From Colicola sp016286205 (GTDB lineage: Bacteria; Bacteroidota; Bacteroidia; Bacteroidales; Paludibacteraceae): a stretch of DNA of 61,508 nucleotides. The translations under genes and the position numbers were made by a program. The notes under the pieces are model-generated. The model searched no databases. It saw only the letters and a list, made by a program, of their open reading frames with translations, and had not been told where the DNA came from. The stretch is taken from positions 1 through 61,508 of the forward strand of contig JAEESF010000013.1 of the NCBI GenBank assembly GCA_016286205.1, in the 5' to 3' direction. Of the stretch, positions 18,101 through 26,084 are shown one piece after another; position 1 is the stretch's first letter, and each line of letters starts with the position of its first letter.

Positions 18101-21100
18101 TATATGTATACTGTGCCGTAGCTTCCTTGGTAGGATCAGCGTGAGTAGGAACAACGCCGTACTCTACTGTTGTTTGGTCGATCAGGTTGCCATTCTCGTC
18201 ATTCCAAGTGATAGTGTAACTATTCTTAGTCTTAGAGAAGACGGCAGTATATTCAGCAGCACCTGTTACGGCCACTACGTTTGGTGTCCAACCTGCGAAG
18301 GTGTAAGTATATTCCGCATCGGCTGCTTTGGTAGCGTCTGCGTGGGTCGGTACGACACCATACTCTACTATTGTATGGTCAATGACTGTACCATCCTCAT
18401 TCTTCCAAGTGATGGTGTAAGAGTTGACTGTTTGGTCGAACTGAGCAACATAAGTTTGGTTGCCTGTTACTTCCGCAATAGCAGGACTCCACGTACCATT
18501 GAACGTGTAGGTGTATTGCGCCGTTGCGGTCTTCGTAGGAGTAGAACCGTTGTACGAAGGCGTTGCGCCATACTTCACATTCAGGTCAGTCTCAATCGTG
18601 TTGTTATCGCCGTCCTTCCATGTGATAGTATAGGTCTTTCTGTCGTAGTAGATATCCACTACGGTGTTTCCGTCTGCGGCAATAGCGGATTGCGAGAAGG
18701 ACTTAGCCGTGAAGCCTGTGTAGGTCTTAGCGGTAGCTGCAGTCTGTGCGCCCGTGGTGCCGGTCTTAGCTTCCGACTCGTGCAGGGTATAGCCATTGTC
18801 GTCGATATTCTGCCACATATGGCGCACCGTATAAGCCGTGTTGGTATTGGCAGTCCATTGAGCCGTGAAGGTCAGGTCATTGTCAGGCATCGTTGCAGGA
18901 ACGGTTGCGCCCCAGTTAGCGAAGGTATAACCCGTCTTGGTAGGAGTATTCGGTTGAACGATGGTCGTTCCGTAAGCGACAGTTCCCTTAGTATAATTGC
19001 CTGTCAGCACATCACCATCGGTAATCCATGTCAACGTATGGGTGTTAACCGTCCACTTCGCATAGAGGACTTGAGCGCCTGTAATGACATCGGTATTGAA
19101 GTTCCATGCATTGGTGCATGTTGCTTCTTTGAACCAGCCACCGAAGGTGTAACCTGTTGCGGTTAGGTTGCCCGGGTTGGTCACTTTGGCGCCATACTCA
19201 ACCGTTTGGTTGGATGGAGCGGTGCCATGACCTTGAACATTGAACGATACCGTATAACTATTGGTTGTTTGTGAGAACTGAGCCGTATAGGTTGCATTAC
19301 CCGTTACAGCCACTACATCAGGACTCCATCCAGAGAATGTATAGGTATACTGTGCGGTGGCGGCACGAGTAGGCGTTGCGCCATCGTAAGTCGGTGTCGC
19401 GCCATAACGTACATTATTGTCTGTTTCTAGCGTAGCATTATTATAGTTCTTCCATGTAATGGTATAGGTCTTGCGATCGTAGTAGATATTGACTACTGTG
19501 CTACCGTTAGCGGCAATAGTTGATTGCGAGAAGGACCTAGCCGTGAAGCCTGTGTAGGTTTTAGCAGCGGCCGCGGTATTTGCGCCTGTAGTACCAGTCA
19601 TATTCTGACGATCAGCAACTACCTCGGTATAGTCATTACCAACAAGATTCTGTTGCCAATGCTTAACTATATAAGCAGTATTGGTGTTTGCAGTCCAGAA
19701 AGGATAAAGAGTAATAGCCGTGTTCGCCGTGTAAGTACCTCCTAAATCATACGCTTTCGCACCGCCATCGGTAGTACTCCACCCCGTTTGAGTGTAACCC
19801 GTGCGAGTAAACGTGGAAGAAGATAACGTGAAGTTAACGCCATAGGTCTTAGTGCCAGAAGCGATGGAACCAGTACCGTAAGCGCCCGGATTATAAGAAA
19901 TAGTATATGTATCAGGCGTGAATTGTGCGAAATAGGTCACATCGCCAGTTGGAATAGTAGCCGCAGTGATTTGCGTGCCACCAGTTGCTTGTGTGAACCA
20001 TCCGACAAACGTGTGGCCCGTCTTAGTTGCAGATGGCAGAGTTCCAATAGCCTCACCTGCCGTAACAGTCGTTGTCGCGGTTGCGCAAGATCCACCATTG
20101 GTAGTCGCATTCCATGTGACAGTGTAAGTCGAAACAGGAACTTCGCATGCCAAAGTCAAACGTTTCAACTTCGGTTGGCTATATGGATAAGCATTGCGAA
20201 CCATCAGCACATAGTTGCCAGTCGAGAGACTACTCAGATCCCATTGAGTGGCTTGCTCATATGCTTGCGAATCACCTGTAGTAGCAGCGCTGACTTTGGT
20301 AGTAGTGAATTCCGCAACCAAGTTGTTTCCACTAAACAACTGCATGATATATTGGTGTCCGTTGGAACAACTGGTTTCTTCGGTTACTGTGTAAGTAGTT
20401 GGGTAAAGGAGATTGACTCTCCACGCAGCCCAACGATACAGGTTTGTCGCATCTGTTGGACCAAGGTCGAAGAAATCATTGTTGGCGCCATAATAGGTCA
20501 TGTCTTCGCTTACCGCACCCATATTGGCCTTGTTCAAAGTGTTAGGCAGATCAACCGCCGTGCCAGACAATTGTGGAATCGGTAAGAATTGTGCGTAGTA
20601 GGTTACATTGCCTGCGGGCACAGTTTCCTCATCTACCGGATGACCTCCCGTTGAACTGTCAAACCATCCTATGCAGACATAGCCAGACTTTGTTGCTGTT
20701 GGCAGTGTGCCTAAAGGATCGCCCGTATCAATTTCGGATGTTGCCGTTGCGCAAGATCCGCCATTGGTAGTTGCATTCCATGTAACAGTGTGCGAAGTAA
20801 CTAAAGCCTCACACTCAAGTGTTATACTCTTGAGCTTAGGTTCTCCCCACTCCAGACTATCCTTTACACGCAGAGTGTACACGCCTGCAGGTACACTGCT
20901 TAAATTCCACTTAGCGGTTTGCGGGAAAGTTAAATCCTCTGTAGTACTTTGGCCCCAAGTAGCTGTAGTGGTGTATTCGGAAATAACATTATTTCCGCTC
21001 AGTAATTGTAGTTTATACTGGTGTCCGTTCTCATAATGACCTGTTTCCGATACGGAGTATTCTGCTGGATAACTCAGATAAACAGTCCAATCGGCATATG

Positions 21101-23375
21101 CAGTTGGAAATTGTGTACCTGTCGGGTTCAGATCAAAATAGTCGGTGTTGTACCATACCATGTCGTTACTTACGGCAGAGTGGTTTGCTTTGTTGAGTGT
21201 AGCAGGCAGTTCAACGGCACCACTTATGGCTGTTCCGTTCCATGTCACTGTGACAGTCTTGCTTGTTGCTCCACCTCCGGAGACTGTAACAGTGGCACTG
21301 CCGCTGCCTGTAGCCGAAGGAGTGAGCGATAACGTGACTGTCGCTCCGGCAGTCGCAGCGGATTGCGTAATGCTAGCAGGAGAAACGGTCAGAGCAGGAT
21401 TGTTGCTACTAACGGTCACACCGCCAGTCAAGTTTGCTCCGTTCACAGAGAATGTGCGCGTAGCCGTAGTTGTTTGCATCACATCGCCAAAATTGATAGA
21501 AGTCGGCTCTACAGTCAACGATGGAGTTGAAGGCGTATTGGTAATGATGATACTTGCCTTCAGGTCGTTCATACCAGTAGAAGCAACCCAAACGTTGCTA
21601 TTGGCAAAACGAACTGAATAGGCGGAATTGGATGCCAGAGAAGAGTATGCATCCGGCATGTGCAGATAAAGTTGGTAGGTACCCGTTGCGATATTCGATG
21701 GCAAAGTCAGTTCTTCGCTGACAGTGGAAACTACTCCGTTTGGTTTCCATGTACGCGGGTCTGTTGAGAGCGGAATAGAATATGTATGGCCGCTATTCTT
21801 CAATACGATGTAGGCAGTACGTTGGTTGTAGAGAGGAGCATAGCCCACATTCTTAATCTTCATATAAACTGACATCGTTCCACCCGGAGCAGCTTGTGAG
21901 GTGTAAGTACCATTCATGAGCGTGAAGCGGTAGCCCAAGTGAACACGAAGCGAGTCGTATGTCTTCGGAGTACTGTTGCGCCATACATTCGTCATGGCCT
22001 CGGCATAACCCTGGTTGATAAAGGTATAGTGCAAACGACTGGATTCGCGGACGGTATTGTTGTACGAAGCCTTGGTCTGCGCATTGTTGGTATTGGTCTC
22101 ATTGGTTTCACCACCAATCGGCACATAGAGTGTCTCGCGTGCGATGTACGGTTTCTGGGTTGCCGTATCGGAATAGGTACCTTGGTCTTGGCCACCATAG
22201 AGGTAAGCATCGTTATGGTGTCCTAGACGCGCTTTGGCCGTATTCTGATAAGCCTCGGAAGCCGTTAATGCAGTTGTGGTGCTACCAGTTCGGCTCAAAT
22301 AATCAGTCTTGAAGAGCGGAGTACGAATCAAAATATAACGGTCAGAAGGAACGCATTCCAACAACTTAGTTACCAAACTTCTACGGTTAGCGTTACTCAT
22401 ATCCGTGGCATGGTTGCCAAAGTTGGTAGAATAGTACCACTCGCCCCACGAACCTACGAATCCGGCTTGGAAGCAGAATATCACATCGGCATTGGCTTGC
22501 CATTTGGCTTTCAGTTGGTCGATGTGTTGCTGTACATAAGTCCAAGAAGCATCTGACTGAGAAGAGTTAGCATTATAAGCATAGCGGACGATACATTTCA
22601 TACCCCTACTGCGCAATTCTGCCATATCTTCATCAAAGGCATTGATGATTTGGCTCGGCAGAGTAGCAGTAGTCTTGAAATTATCGAGGTAGTACACTAT
22701 CAGAATCAACGAACCTTTCTCATTGGCATGCGAAGTCAACTCACTTGTATTACCCTTGACTGCGTATGGAGAGTTAGCCGTCAGAACCTTTTCGTAATGA
22801 TAATAGAACCCACGCTCAGGATTGGCGAAGATAGATTTATCGTAGGTGTAGGTTACCGAATTGCCCGATGGGTCAGGATCTGGTATCGGATCCGGATCTG
22901 CAGGCAACTCGCCAACGTATTCCAGTTGCACGCTCTTTAACTTAGGCTGAGACCACTCGTATATATTAACAACGCGCAATCTATACTCACCTGCAGTGAA
23001 AGAGCTCAAGTCCCAAGTTCCATCGTTGTAGGTACCTGTATAAGCGCCCATCCGCACACAATCATGACTAGACAGCACGGTGCCTTGGGCATTTAACAAC
23101 TGTAACTGCCATTGATGGCCATTGGAGCATGCACCATCTTCGGTGACAGTATAACTTCCCGGATAACGGAGATTGATACTCCATTCCACCCAAGTGTCGG
23201 TGTTGGGAGCATCACCGGGACCGAGATCGAAATAGTCGGTGTTGTACCATCCTAAACCGCTGCTCTTGTCTGAGTAGTTAGTTTTGTCCAACGTTGCAGG
23301 CAATTGGACTGTTACAGAAAAAGCATGAAGGAAAAATACTCCTAATACGACGAAAAGTGAGAAAAGTCGTTTCAT
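15171..23375 (-). CDS. Giant secreted DUF4874/DUF4832 protein with InlB-type repeats and a T9SS-like C-terminus
   Basis: 2734 residues with a signal peptide (about 1-20). A beta-sandwich-like module of about 135 residues occurs three times (about 22-153, 720-855, 940-1077), each with ...LPATLDKxN, YF/FFDL, NGHQ and QPKLK motifs. DUF4874 and DUF4832 (glycosidase-like, NPERGFYYHYE, VGSWGEWYY) cover about 178-610, followed by a choice-of-anchor-like domain (about 618-715). About 21 Listeria-Bacteroides (Flg_new/InlB B) repeats fill about 860-2620, with hallmark YTYTFAGWTPEVVAVTGNATY and GVVPTHAD. The last ~60 residues (MRIYDYTGKDV...LYQGTYIVVVGGKTKKVMIP) look like a type A T9SS sorting domain. 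Probably a surface glycan-binding or adhesive stalk protein of the pectin locus. Catalysis is not shown. Confidence 0.85.
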   Translation of the reverse strand: MKRLFSLFVVLGVFFLHAFSVTVQLPATLDKTNYSDKSSGLGWYNTDYFDLGPGDAPNTDTWVEWSINLRYPGSYTVTEDGACSNGHQWQLQLLNAQGTVLSSHDCVRMGAYTGTYNDGTWDLSSFTAGEYRLRVVNIYEWSQPKLKSVQLEYVGELPADPDPIPDPDPSGNSVTYTYDKSIFANPERGFYYHYEKVLTANSPYAVKGNTSELTSHANEKGSLILIVYYLDNFKTTATLPSQIINAFDEDMAELRSRGMKCIVRYAYNANSSQSDASWTYVQQHIDQLKAKWQANADVIFCFQAGFVGSWGEWYYSTNFGNHATDMSNANRRSLVTKLLECVPSDRYILIRTPLFKTDYLSRTGSTTTALTASEAYQNTAKARLGHHNDAYLYGGQDQGTYSDTATQKPYIARETLYVPIGGETNETNTNNAQTKASYNNTVRESSRLHYTFINQGYAEAMTNVWRNSTPKTYDSLRVHLGYRFTLMNGTYTSQAAPGGTMSVYMKIKNVGYAPLYNQRTAYIVLKNSGHTYSIPLSTDPRTWKPNGVVSTVSEELTLPSNIATGTYQLYLHMPDAYSSLASNSAYSVRFANSNVWVASTGMNDLKASIIITNTPSTPSLTVEPTSINFGDVMQTTTATRTFSVNGANLTGGVTVSSNNPALTVSPASITQSAATAGATVTLSLTPSATGSGSATVTVSGGGATSKTVTVTWNGTAISGAVELPATLNKANHSAVSNDMVWYNTDYFDLNPTGTQFPTAYADWTVYLSYPAEYSVSETGHYENGHQYKLQLLSGNNVISEYTTTATWGQSTTEDLTFPQTAKWNLSSVPAGVYTLRVKDSLEWGEPKLKSITLECEALVTSHTVTWNATTNGGSCATATSEIDTGDPLGTLPTATKSGYVCIGWFDSSTGGHPVDEETVPAGNVTYYAQFLPIPQLSGTAVDLPNTLNKANMGAVSEDMTYYGANNDFFDLGPTDATNLYRWAAWRVNLLYPTTYTVTEETSCSNGHQYIMQLFSGNNLVAEFTTTKVSAATTGDSQAYEQATQWDLSSLSTGNYVLMVRNAYPYSQPKLKRLTLACEVPVSTYTVTWNATTNGGSCATATTTVTAGEAIGTLPSATKTGHTFVGWFTQATGGTQITAATIPTGDVTYFAQFTPDTYTISYNPGAYGTGSIASGTKTYGVNFTLSSSTFTRTGYTQTGWSTTDGGAKAYDLGGTYTANTAITLYPFWTANTNTAYIVKHWQQNLVGNDYTEVVADRQNMTGTTGANTAAAAKTYTGFTARSFSQSTIAANGSTVVNIYYDRKTYTITWKNYNNATLETDNNVRYGATPTYDGATPTRAATAQYTYTFSGWSPDVVAVTGNATYTAQFSQTTNSYTVSFNVQGHGTAPSNQTVEYGAKVTNPGNLTATGYTFGGWFKEATCTNAWNFNTDVITGAQVLYAKWTVNTHTLTWITDGDVLTGNYTKGTVAYGTTIVQPNTPTKTGYTFANWGATVPATMPDNDLTFTAQWTANTNTAYTVRHMWQNIDDNGYTLHESEAKTGTTGAQTAATAKTYTGFTAKSFSQSAIAADGNTVVDIYYDRKTYTITWKDGDNNTIETDLNVKYGATPSYNGSTPTKTATAQYTYTFNGTWSPAIAEVTGNQTYVAQFDQTVNSYTITWKNEDGTVIDHTIVEYGVVPTHADATKAADAEYTYTFAGWTPNVVAVTGAAEYTAVFSKTKNSYTITWNDENGNLIDQTTVEYGVVPTHADPTKEATAQYTYTFAGWTPKVVAVTGNASYQATFTSTVNSYTITWRNDDGSLIDQTTVEYGVVPTHADATKAATAQFTYTFSGWTPEVVAVTGNATYTAQFSQTLNSYTITWRNDDGSLIDQTTVAYGETPTHADVTKTATAEFTYTFAGWTPTIVPVTGDAEYTAVFTAKTNTYTVSFNANGHGTAPEAQTVAYGAKATQPTISAVEGYTFGGWYLEAACTTLWDFAANTVTESVELFAKWTLNSWMLTWDLAGGTITTAGTPDGLTAYGTALTAPVVELTGYEFAGWSPAVPASMPDHDATYTATWSAAGDTKYTVRHLWQNINDDEYTEHETEEKHGATGSQTAATANTYTGFTAQTIVQQTIAADGTTVVEVKYDRKTYLIAFVSEGQTLKSETLRYGAMPVAPANPTKAADAQYTYTFAGWNQEITTVTGATTYVAQWNTTVNKYKITWKNEDGSVIDYTTVAYGVVPTHADATKAADAEYTYTFAGWTPTIVPVVGDAEYTAVFSKTKNTYTITWNDENGNLIDQTTVEYGVVPTHADPTKEATAQYTYTFTGWTPEVVAVTGNATYQATFTSTVNSYTITWRNDDGSLIDQTTVAYGEVPTHADPTKAATAQYTYTFSGWTPEVVTVTGDATYTATFTSTVNEYTITWRNDDGSLIDQTTVAYGVVPTHADATKAADAEYTYTFAGWTPTIVPVTGDAEYTAVFSKTKNSYTITWKNEDGTVLGEQEVAYGETPVYSGATPTKAEDALYTYSFAGWTPEVVAVTGNATYTATFTATKKTATGLTFTSGDETMGTVTVDPQQSTYEYGQTVTVTATPNEGYEFAGWSDGSTEGAEREVIIDENTESFSAIFTPKKYLITFVNWDGVEQLQSSEEDYGTMPEYKGETPTKPEDDENWYVFDGWDPALATVTAATTYTAVFRAVPKSGGTGLESVVITESGISGPKGMRIYDYTGKDVTNAMDHLYQGTYIVVVGGKTKKVMIP

Positions 23376-23415
23376 GGTGGTGTGAGTTAAGTGTGAATAA
23401 TGAAATTATTTGGCG

Positions 23416-23456
23416 CAAAGATAGCAATAAAAACACACATACGCACGCGGAAAAAT
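23416..23456 (-). promoter_or_regulatory. Probable promoter of the giant repeat protein gene
   Basis: On the minus strand TATCTTTG (23416-23423) matches the TAnnTTTG -7 consensus, 41 bp upstream of the start codon. No clean TTTG lies 20 bp further upstream. Instead ATTTTTCCGC (23447-23456) occupies that zone, resembling ATTTTTCCAC ahead of susC. Confidence 0.55.
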
Positions 23457-23587
23457 ATTATTTCGAAACATATACGTACATGCAAATTTGTTTCGGATTT
23501 TTAATTTGCTCAGAATGAGTCATTTACGTCTGCAACGAAATAGTGAGAATATTTTCGTAATATTTCGGAACTAACATATTCTATATG

Positions 23588-23678
23588 TCAGGTGATTGTC
23601 TCGATAATGTCTCGTGATTGTCTCGGTAATAAAATGACCATATATACTACGTATATATAATTATGCAGTTTTTGACAA
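23588..23678 (+). repeat. Iteron/palindrome element, copy 2
   Basis: GTCTCG at 23598, 23609 and 23620 (exact 11-bp period), then AAAATGACC and the palindrome ATATATAC-tac-GTATATAT (23640-23658), ending near TTTTTGACA. It aligns over nearly its whole length with the reverse complement of copy 4 (42289-42379). The rest of the 356-bp gap (23376-23730) holds the promoter at 23416-23456, the terminator at 23679-23708, and AT-rich sequence in which I see nothing else. Confidence 0.85.
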
Positions 23679-23708
23679 ACAAAAAAGCAGGCCGTGAAGC
23701 CTGCTTTT
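23679..23708 (-). terminator. Rho-independent terminator of the 232-residue secreted protein gene
   Basis: On the minus strand, AAAAGCAGGC-ttcacg-GCCTGCTTTT is a perfect 10-bp stem followed by T residues, 23 nt after the stop codon. Confidence 0.9.
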
Positions 23709-23730
23709 AGTAGTTATTTGAAGTGGTTGA

Positions 23731-24429
23731 TTAGAGTTTCTCGCCCAGAGCGTTGTACTCTACACCATTCTTGCGAATGATGAGTTGGCCATCGCGGAAG
23801 AACTTCTCAGCCTTAACAGCAGAGTTAACGTTCTCTACACCTTCTGTAGAAACAGGAAGGATGGCAGACAGTTTAAATTTCGTAGCTGTAAAGCTTGCGT
23901 CACGCTTATCAGACCAAAGTACGATAGAAGTACTTTTTGCGGTCAATTCAGTATAAGTCTGGCAATCTTCACCCATTGCTACGAGATCAATATTACTGCC
24001 ACCTGTAACACCCTCAACTGCGACACCATTGCAAGCTTCGATCGCATAGATGCGCACTTTCTCACCTACAGTTGTCGGGATAATCACTTTACGCTTGTTT
24101 CCATTAGGTTGGATATACTGCAGATAGGTTTTATAAGCAACCGTTCCATCGTTCGAGTTGGAATACCAGAAAGTAATGCCACCCATAGTAAACGAACACT
24201 CTGTGCTAACTGCAGCACCATCAACTATATCAGCTTTGTCAAGCTTAATTTCGTACTTATGTGCTGTTGCATCCGTTTCATTCAATAAAATATTGTTCTG
24301 ATTTTGGATCAAGTTTTGATCGTGAATCTGATCTCCTAAATCTTTACCACGAGCATCAAAGCCAGTAAAAGAAGCTGCGTTAACAGTCATAGCAGCAAAA
24401 ACAGCTGCAAAGAGGAAGAATTTCTTCAT
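23731..24429 (-). CDS. Small secreted protein with shared C-terminal tail
   Basis: 232 residues with a signal peptide (MKKFFLFAAVFAAMTVNA). The mature region is beta-rich with no family I recognise. It includes a hydrophobic/aromatic central part (TMGGITFWYSNSNDGTVAYKTYLQY) and a conserved-looking VIIPTTVGEKVRIYAIEACNGVAVEGV. The last ~30 residues (KFFRDGQLIIRKNGVEYNALG) match the tail found on three other secreted proteins in this window. It has its own promoter and terminator, so it is separately transcribed although it lies between the pectinase operon and the giant repeat protein. Confidence 0.75.
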   Translation of the reverse strand: MKKFFLFAAVFAAMTVNAASFTGFDARGKDLGDQIHDQNLIQNQNNILLNETDATAHKYEIKLDKADIVDGAAVSTECSFTMGGITFWYSNSNDGTVAYKTYLQYIQPNGNKRKVIIPTTVGEKVRIYAIEACNGVAVEGVTGGSNIDLVAMGEDCQTYTELTAKSTSIVLWSDKRDASFTATKFKLSAILPVSTEGVENVNSAVKAEKFFRDGQLIIRKNGVEYNALGEKL

Positions 24430-24492
24430 AATTGTTGAGTTTTAAAAGTTAATATTGTTGTTAATTGTAAAGTTCATTTTACAAATTCGGTG

Positions 24493-24524
24493 CAAAAGTA
24501 CTACATTTTTTCGAAACAAACAAG
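24493..24524 (-). promoter_or_regulatory. Promoter of the 232-residue secreted protein gene
   Basis: On the minus strand TACTTTTG (24493-24500) matches the -7 consensus. CTTGTTTG (24517-24524) supplies a -33-like TTG about 20 bp upstream. The box lies 64 bp ahead of the start codon. Confidence 0.65.
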
Positions 24525-24557
24525 TATTTACTGTCGAAAAATGTAGATTTTTTGCAT

Positions 24558-26054
24558 TTAGTCTACTGCGTCCGGATCTTTGCCGTTGTAACGCACATTC
24601 TTAATCTTCTTGTAATCCTCGATAGGCATTGGCTTCGGATTGATCTGGCAGTTAACGAAATTGATATCTTCGGCATTCTCCAGTTTGATACCCTTCTTAT
24701 TGCCAATAATCATGACATTATCGAAAAGGATATTATGAACTGGTTTGCCTTTAAGTCCTTGGATATCAACGGCTTGTTTAGATCCCACACAAGTAATATT
24801 ACGGAAAGTAATATTCGACCAATCGGGGAAGAAAGCGTCCTTGTTGTCACTATCGGTTGCGCTAACGCCCGCACCTTTGTCGGCATAGCCCGAAGAGATA
24901 AGGAAGGCCGACTCGCGGATATCCTTCATGATAATATCGTAGCAATAGATATCTTCGCACCATCCACCACGTCCCGGAGCCGATTTGAAACGGCAACCTA
25001 TATCCGTGCCCTCGAAACGGCAATCCTTCACCACGAGGCGTTGCATGCCACCAGAGAACTCAGAACCGATGACGAACCCACCGTGAGCACGATAGACGGT
25101 ATCGTTGCATATGAGGAAATCGCGCTGAGGTCCCGCTGCTACGCCTTTCTCGCCTACTCCGCCCTTCATACAGATACCATCGTCACCACAAGAGATATTG
25201 CAATTGACGATAAGTGCCACCTGGATATTGCCCGGGTCCATAGCATCGCCATTCTGCGCCCAATGCGGACAACGGATGTTGACACCATCGATAATAAGAT
25301 TCTGGATGCGCGTAGGAACGAGATGGAACTTAGGCGAATTGAGCAGATGGACATTCTCTACCAACACATTCTTGGAATCGGTAATGTTAACCAAATGAGG
25401 ACGCATTTTCTCCTGAATAATCGGGTCTTTCGCGATATTTGGGATTCCGTACTCTTTGTTCAGATTGAACGGATACCAGATGAACGATTTCTTGCTATTC
25501 CCATCCGGTTTTTGGACACCGCCCATTGCGAGGAACTCATTCCATTGGTCTTCGCTCACTTTTTTCTGCTTAACCGGGCGCCAGTAGATACCTTGTCCAT
25601 CGATAGTACCACGACCTGTAATGCCCACATTCTCCAGTTTGGAACCATAGATGAGTGCATTACACTTCTTGGAACCATCACGTAGTGAATCCTTAGCCTG
25701 GACATAAAGTTCCTTGTTAGTAGAACCCAAGATGACTGCATTGTCAGTCAAATGCAAATCGACATTAGAAACCAGTTTGACAGGTCCCGTAAGCCATTTG
25801 CCATCAGGCACGATAAGATGACCACCACCTTGTTTCTCCAGGTGTTTAAGTGCATTAGCGAAAGCCTCGGTACAATCGGTTTGTCCATCGCCCACTGCAC
25901 CAAAATCGGTGAGCGCAACCGTATAGTCGGGGAAGACAATCGGCTGAACATGCTCAACGGGGCAAGGCAGATCGGTATAGTACTTGTCGTAGGGATTTTG
26001 CGCCATTACAGCCGCGCTGACAAGCGCCAAGAGAGGTAGTAAAATTCGTTTCAT
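24558..26054 (-). CDS. GH28 polygalacturonase-like glycoside hydrolase
   Basis: 498 residues with a signal peptide (MKRILLPLLALVSAAVMA). A right-handed beta-helix follows, starting with the family N-terminus TDFGAVGDGQTDCTEAFANAL. GH28 catalytic features are in order: NGDAMD (268-273), CGDDG with the paired Asp 291-292, RAHGG with His 324, and RFK (355-357). GH28 enzymes hydrolyse alpha-1,4-galacturonosyl links in homogalacturonan or mixed rhamnogalacturonan bonds. Which one, and endo or exo, cannot be told here. It begins 30 nt after the pectate lyase gene and is the last gene of the susC operon. Confidence 0.93.
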   Translation of the reverse strand: MKRILLPLLALVSAAVMAQNPYDKYYTDLPCPVEHVQPIVFPDYTVALTDFGAVGDGQTDCTEAFANALKHLEKQGGGHLIVPDGKWLTGPVKLVSNVDLHLTDNAVILGSTNKELYVQAKDSLRDGSKKCNALIYGSKLENVGITGRGTIDGQGIYWRPVKQKKVSEDQWNEFLAMGGVQKPDGNSKKSFIWYPFNLNKEYGIPNIAKDPIIQEKMRPHLVNITDSKNVLVENVHLLNSPKFHLVPTRIQNLIIDGVNIRCPHWAQNGDAMDPGNIQVALIVNCNISCGDDGICMKGGVGEKGVAAGPQRDFLICNDTVYRAHGGFVIGSEFSGGMQRLVVKDCRFEGTDIGCRFKSAPGRGGWCEDIYCYDIIMKDIRESAFLISSGYADKGAGVSATDSDNKDAFFPDWSNITFRNITCVGSKQAVDIQGLKGKPVHNILFDNVMIIGNKKGIKLENAEDINFVNCQINPKPMPIEDYKKIKNVRYNGKDPDAVD

Positions 26055-26084
26055 TGTGTATTGTTTTGGTTGTTCTCAAAAATA

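Noticed and set aside
17238..19166. 642-residue plus-strand open frame opposite the giant repeat protein, plus others at 15939-17108 and 19923-20585
   Set aside because: They are antisense shadows of the periodic InlB-type repeats. Their translations repeat with the same period and are Arg/Cys/Ser-rich with no domain.
15171..23375. Internal DNA repeats considered as an insertion sequence or assembly duplication
   Set aside because: The repeats are in frame, diverged to different degrees and fit the known Flg_new/InlB family. No terminal inverted repeats or transposase are present.
24552..25685. 377-residue plus-strand open frame opposite the GH28 gene
   Set aside because: The minus-strand frame has signal peptide, GH28 catalytic residues and operon context. 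The plus frame has none of these.
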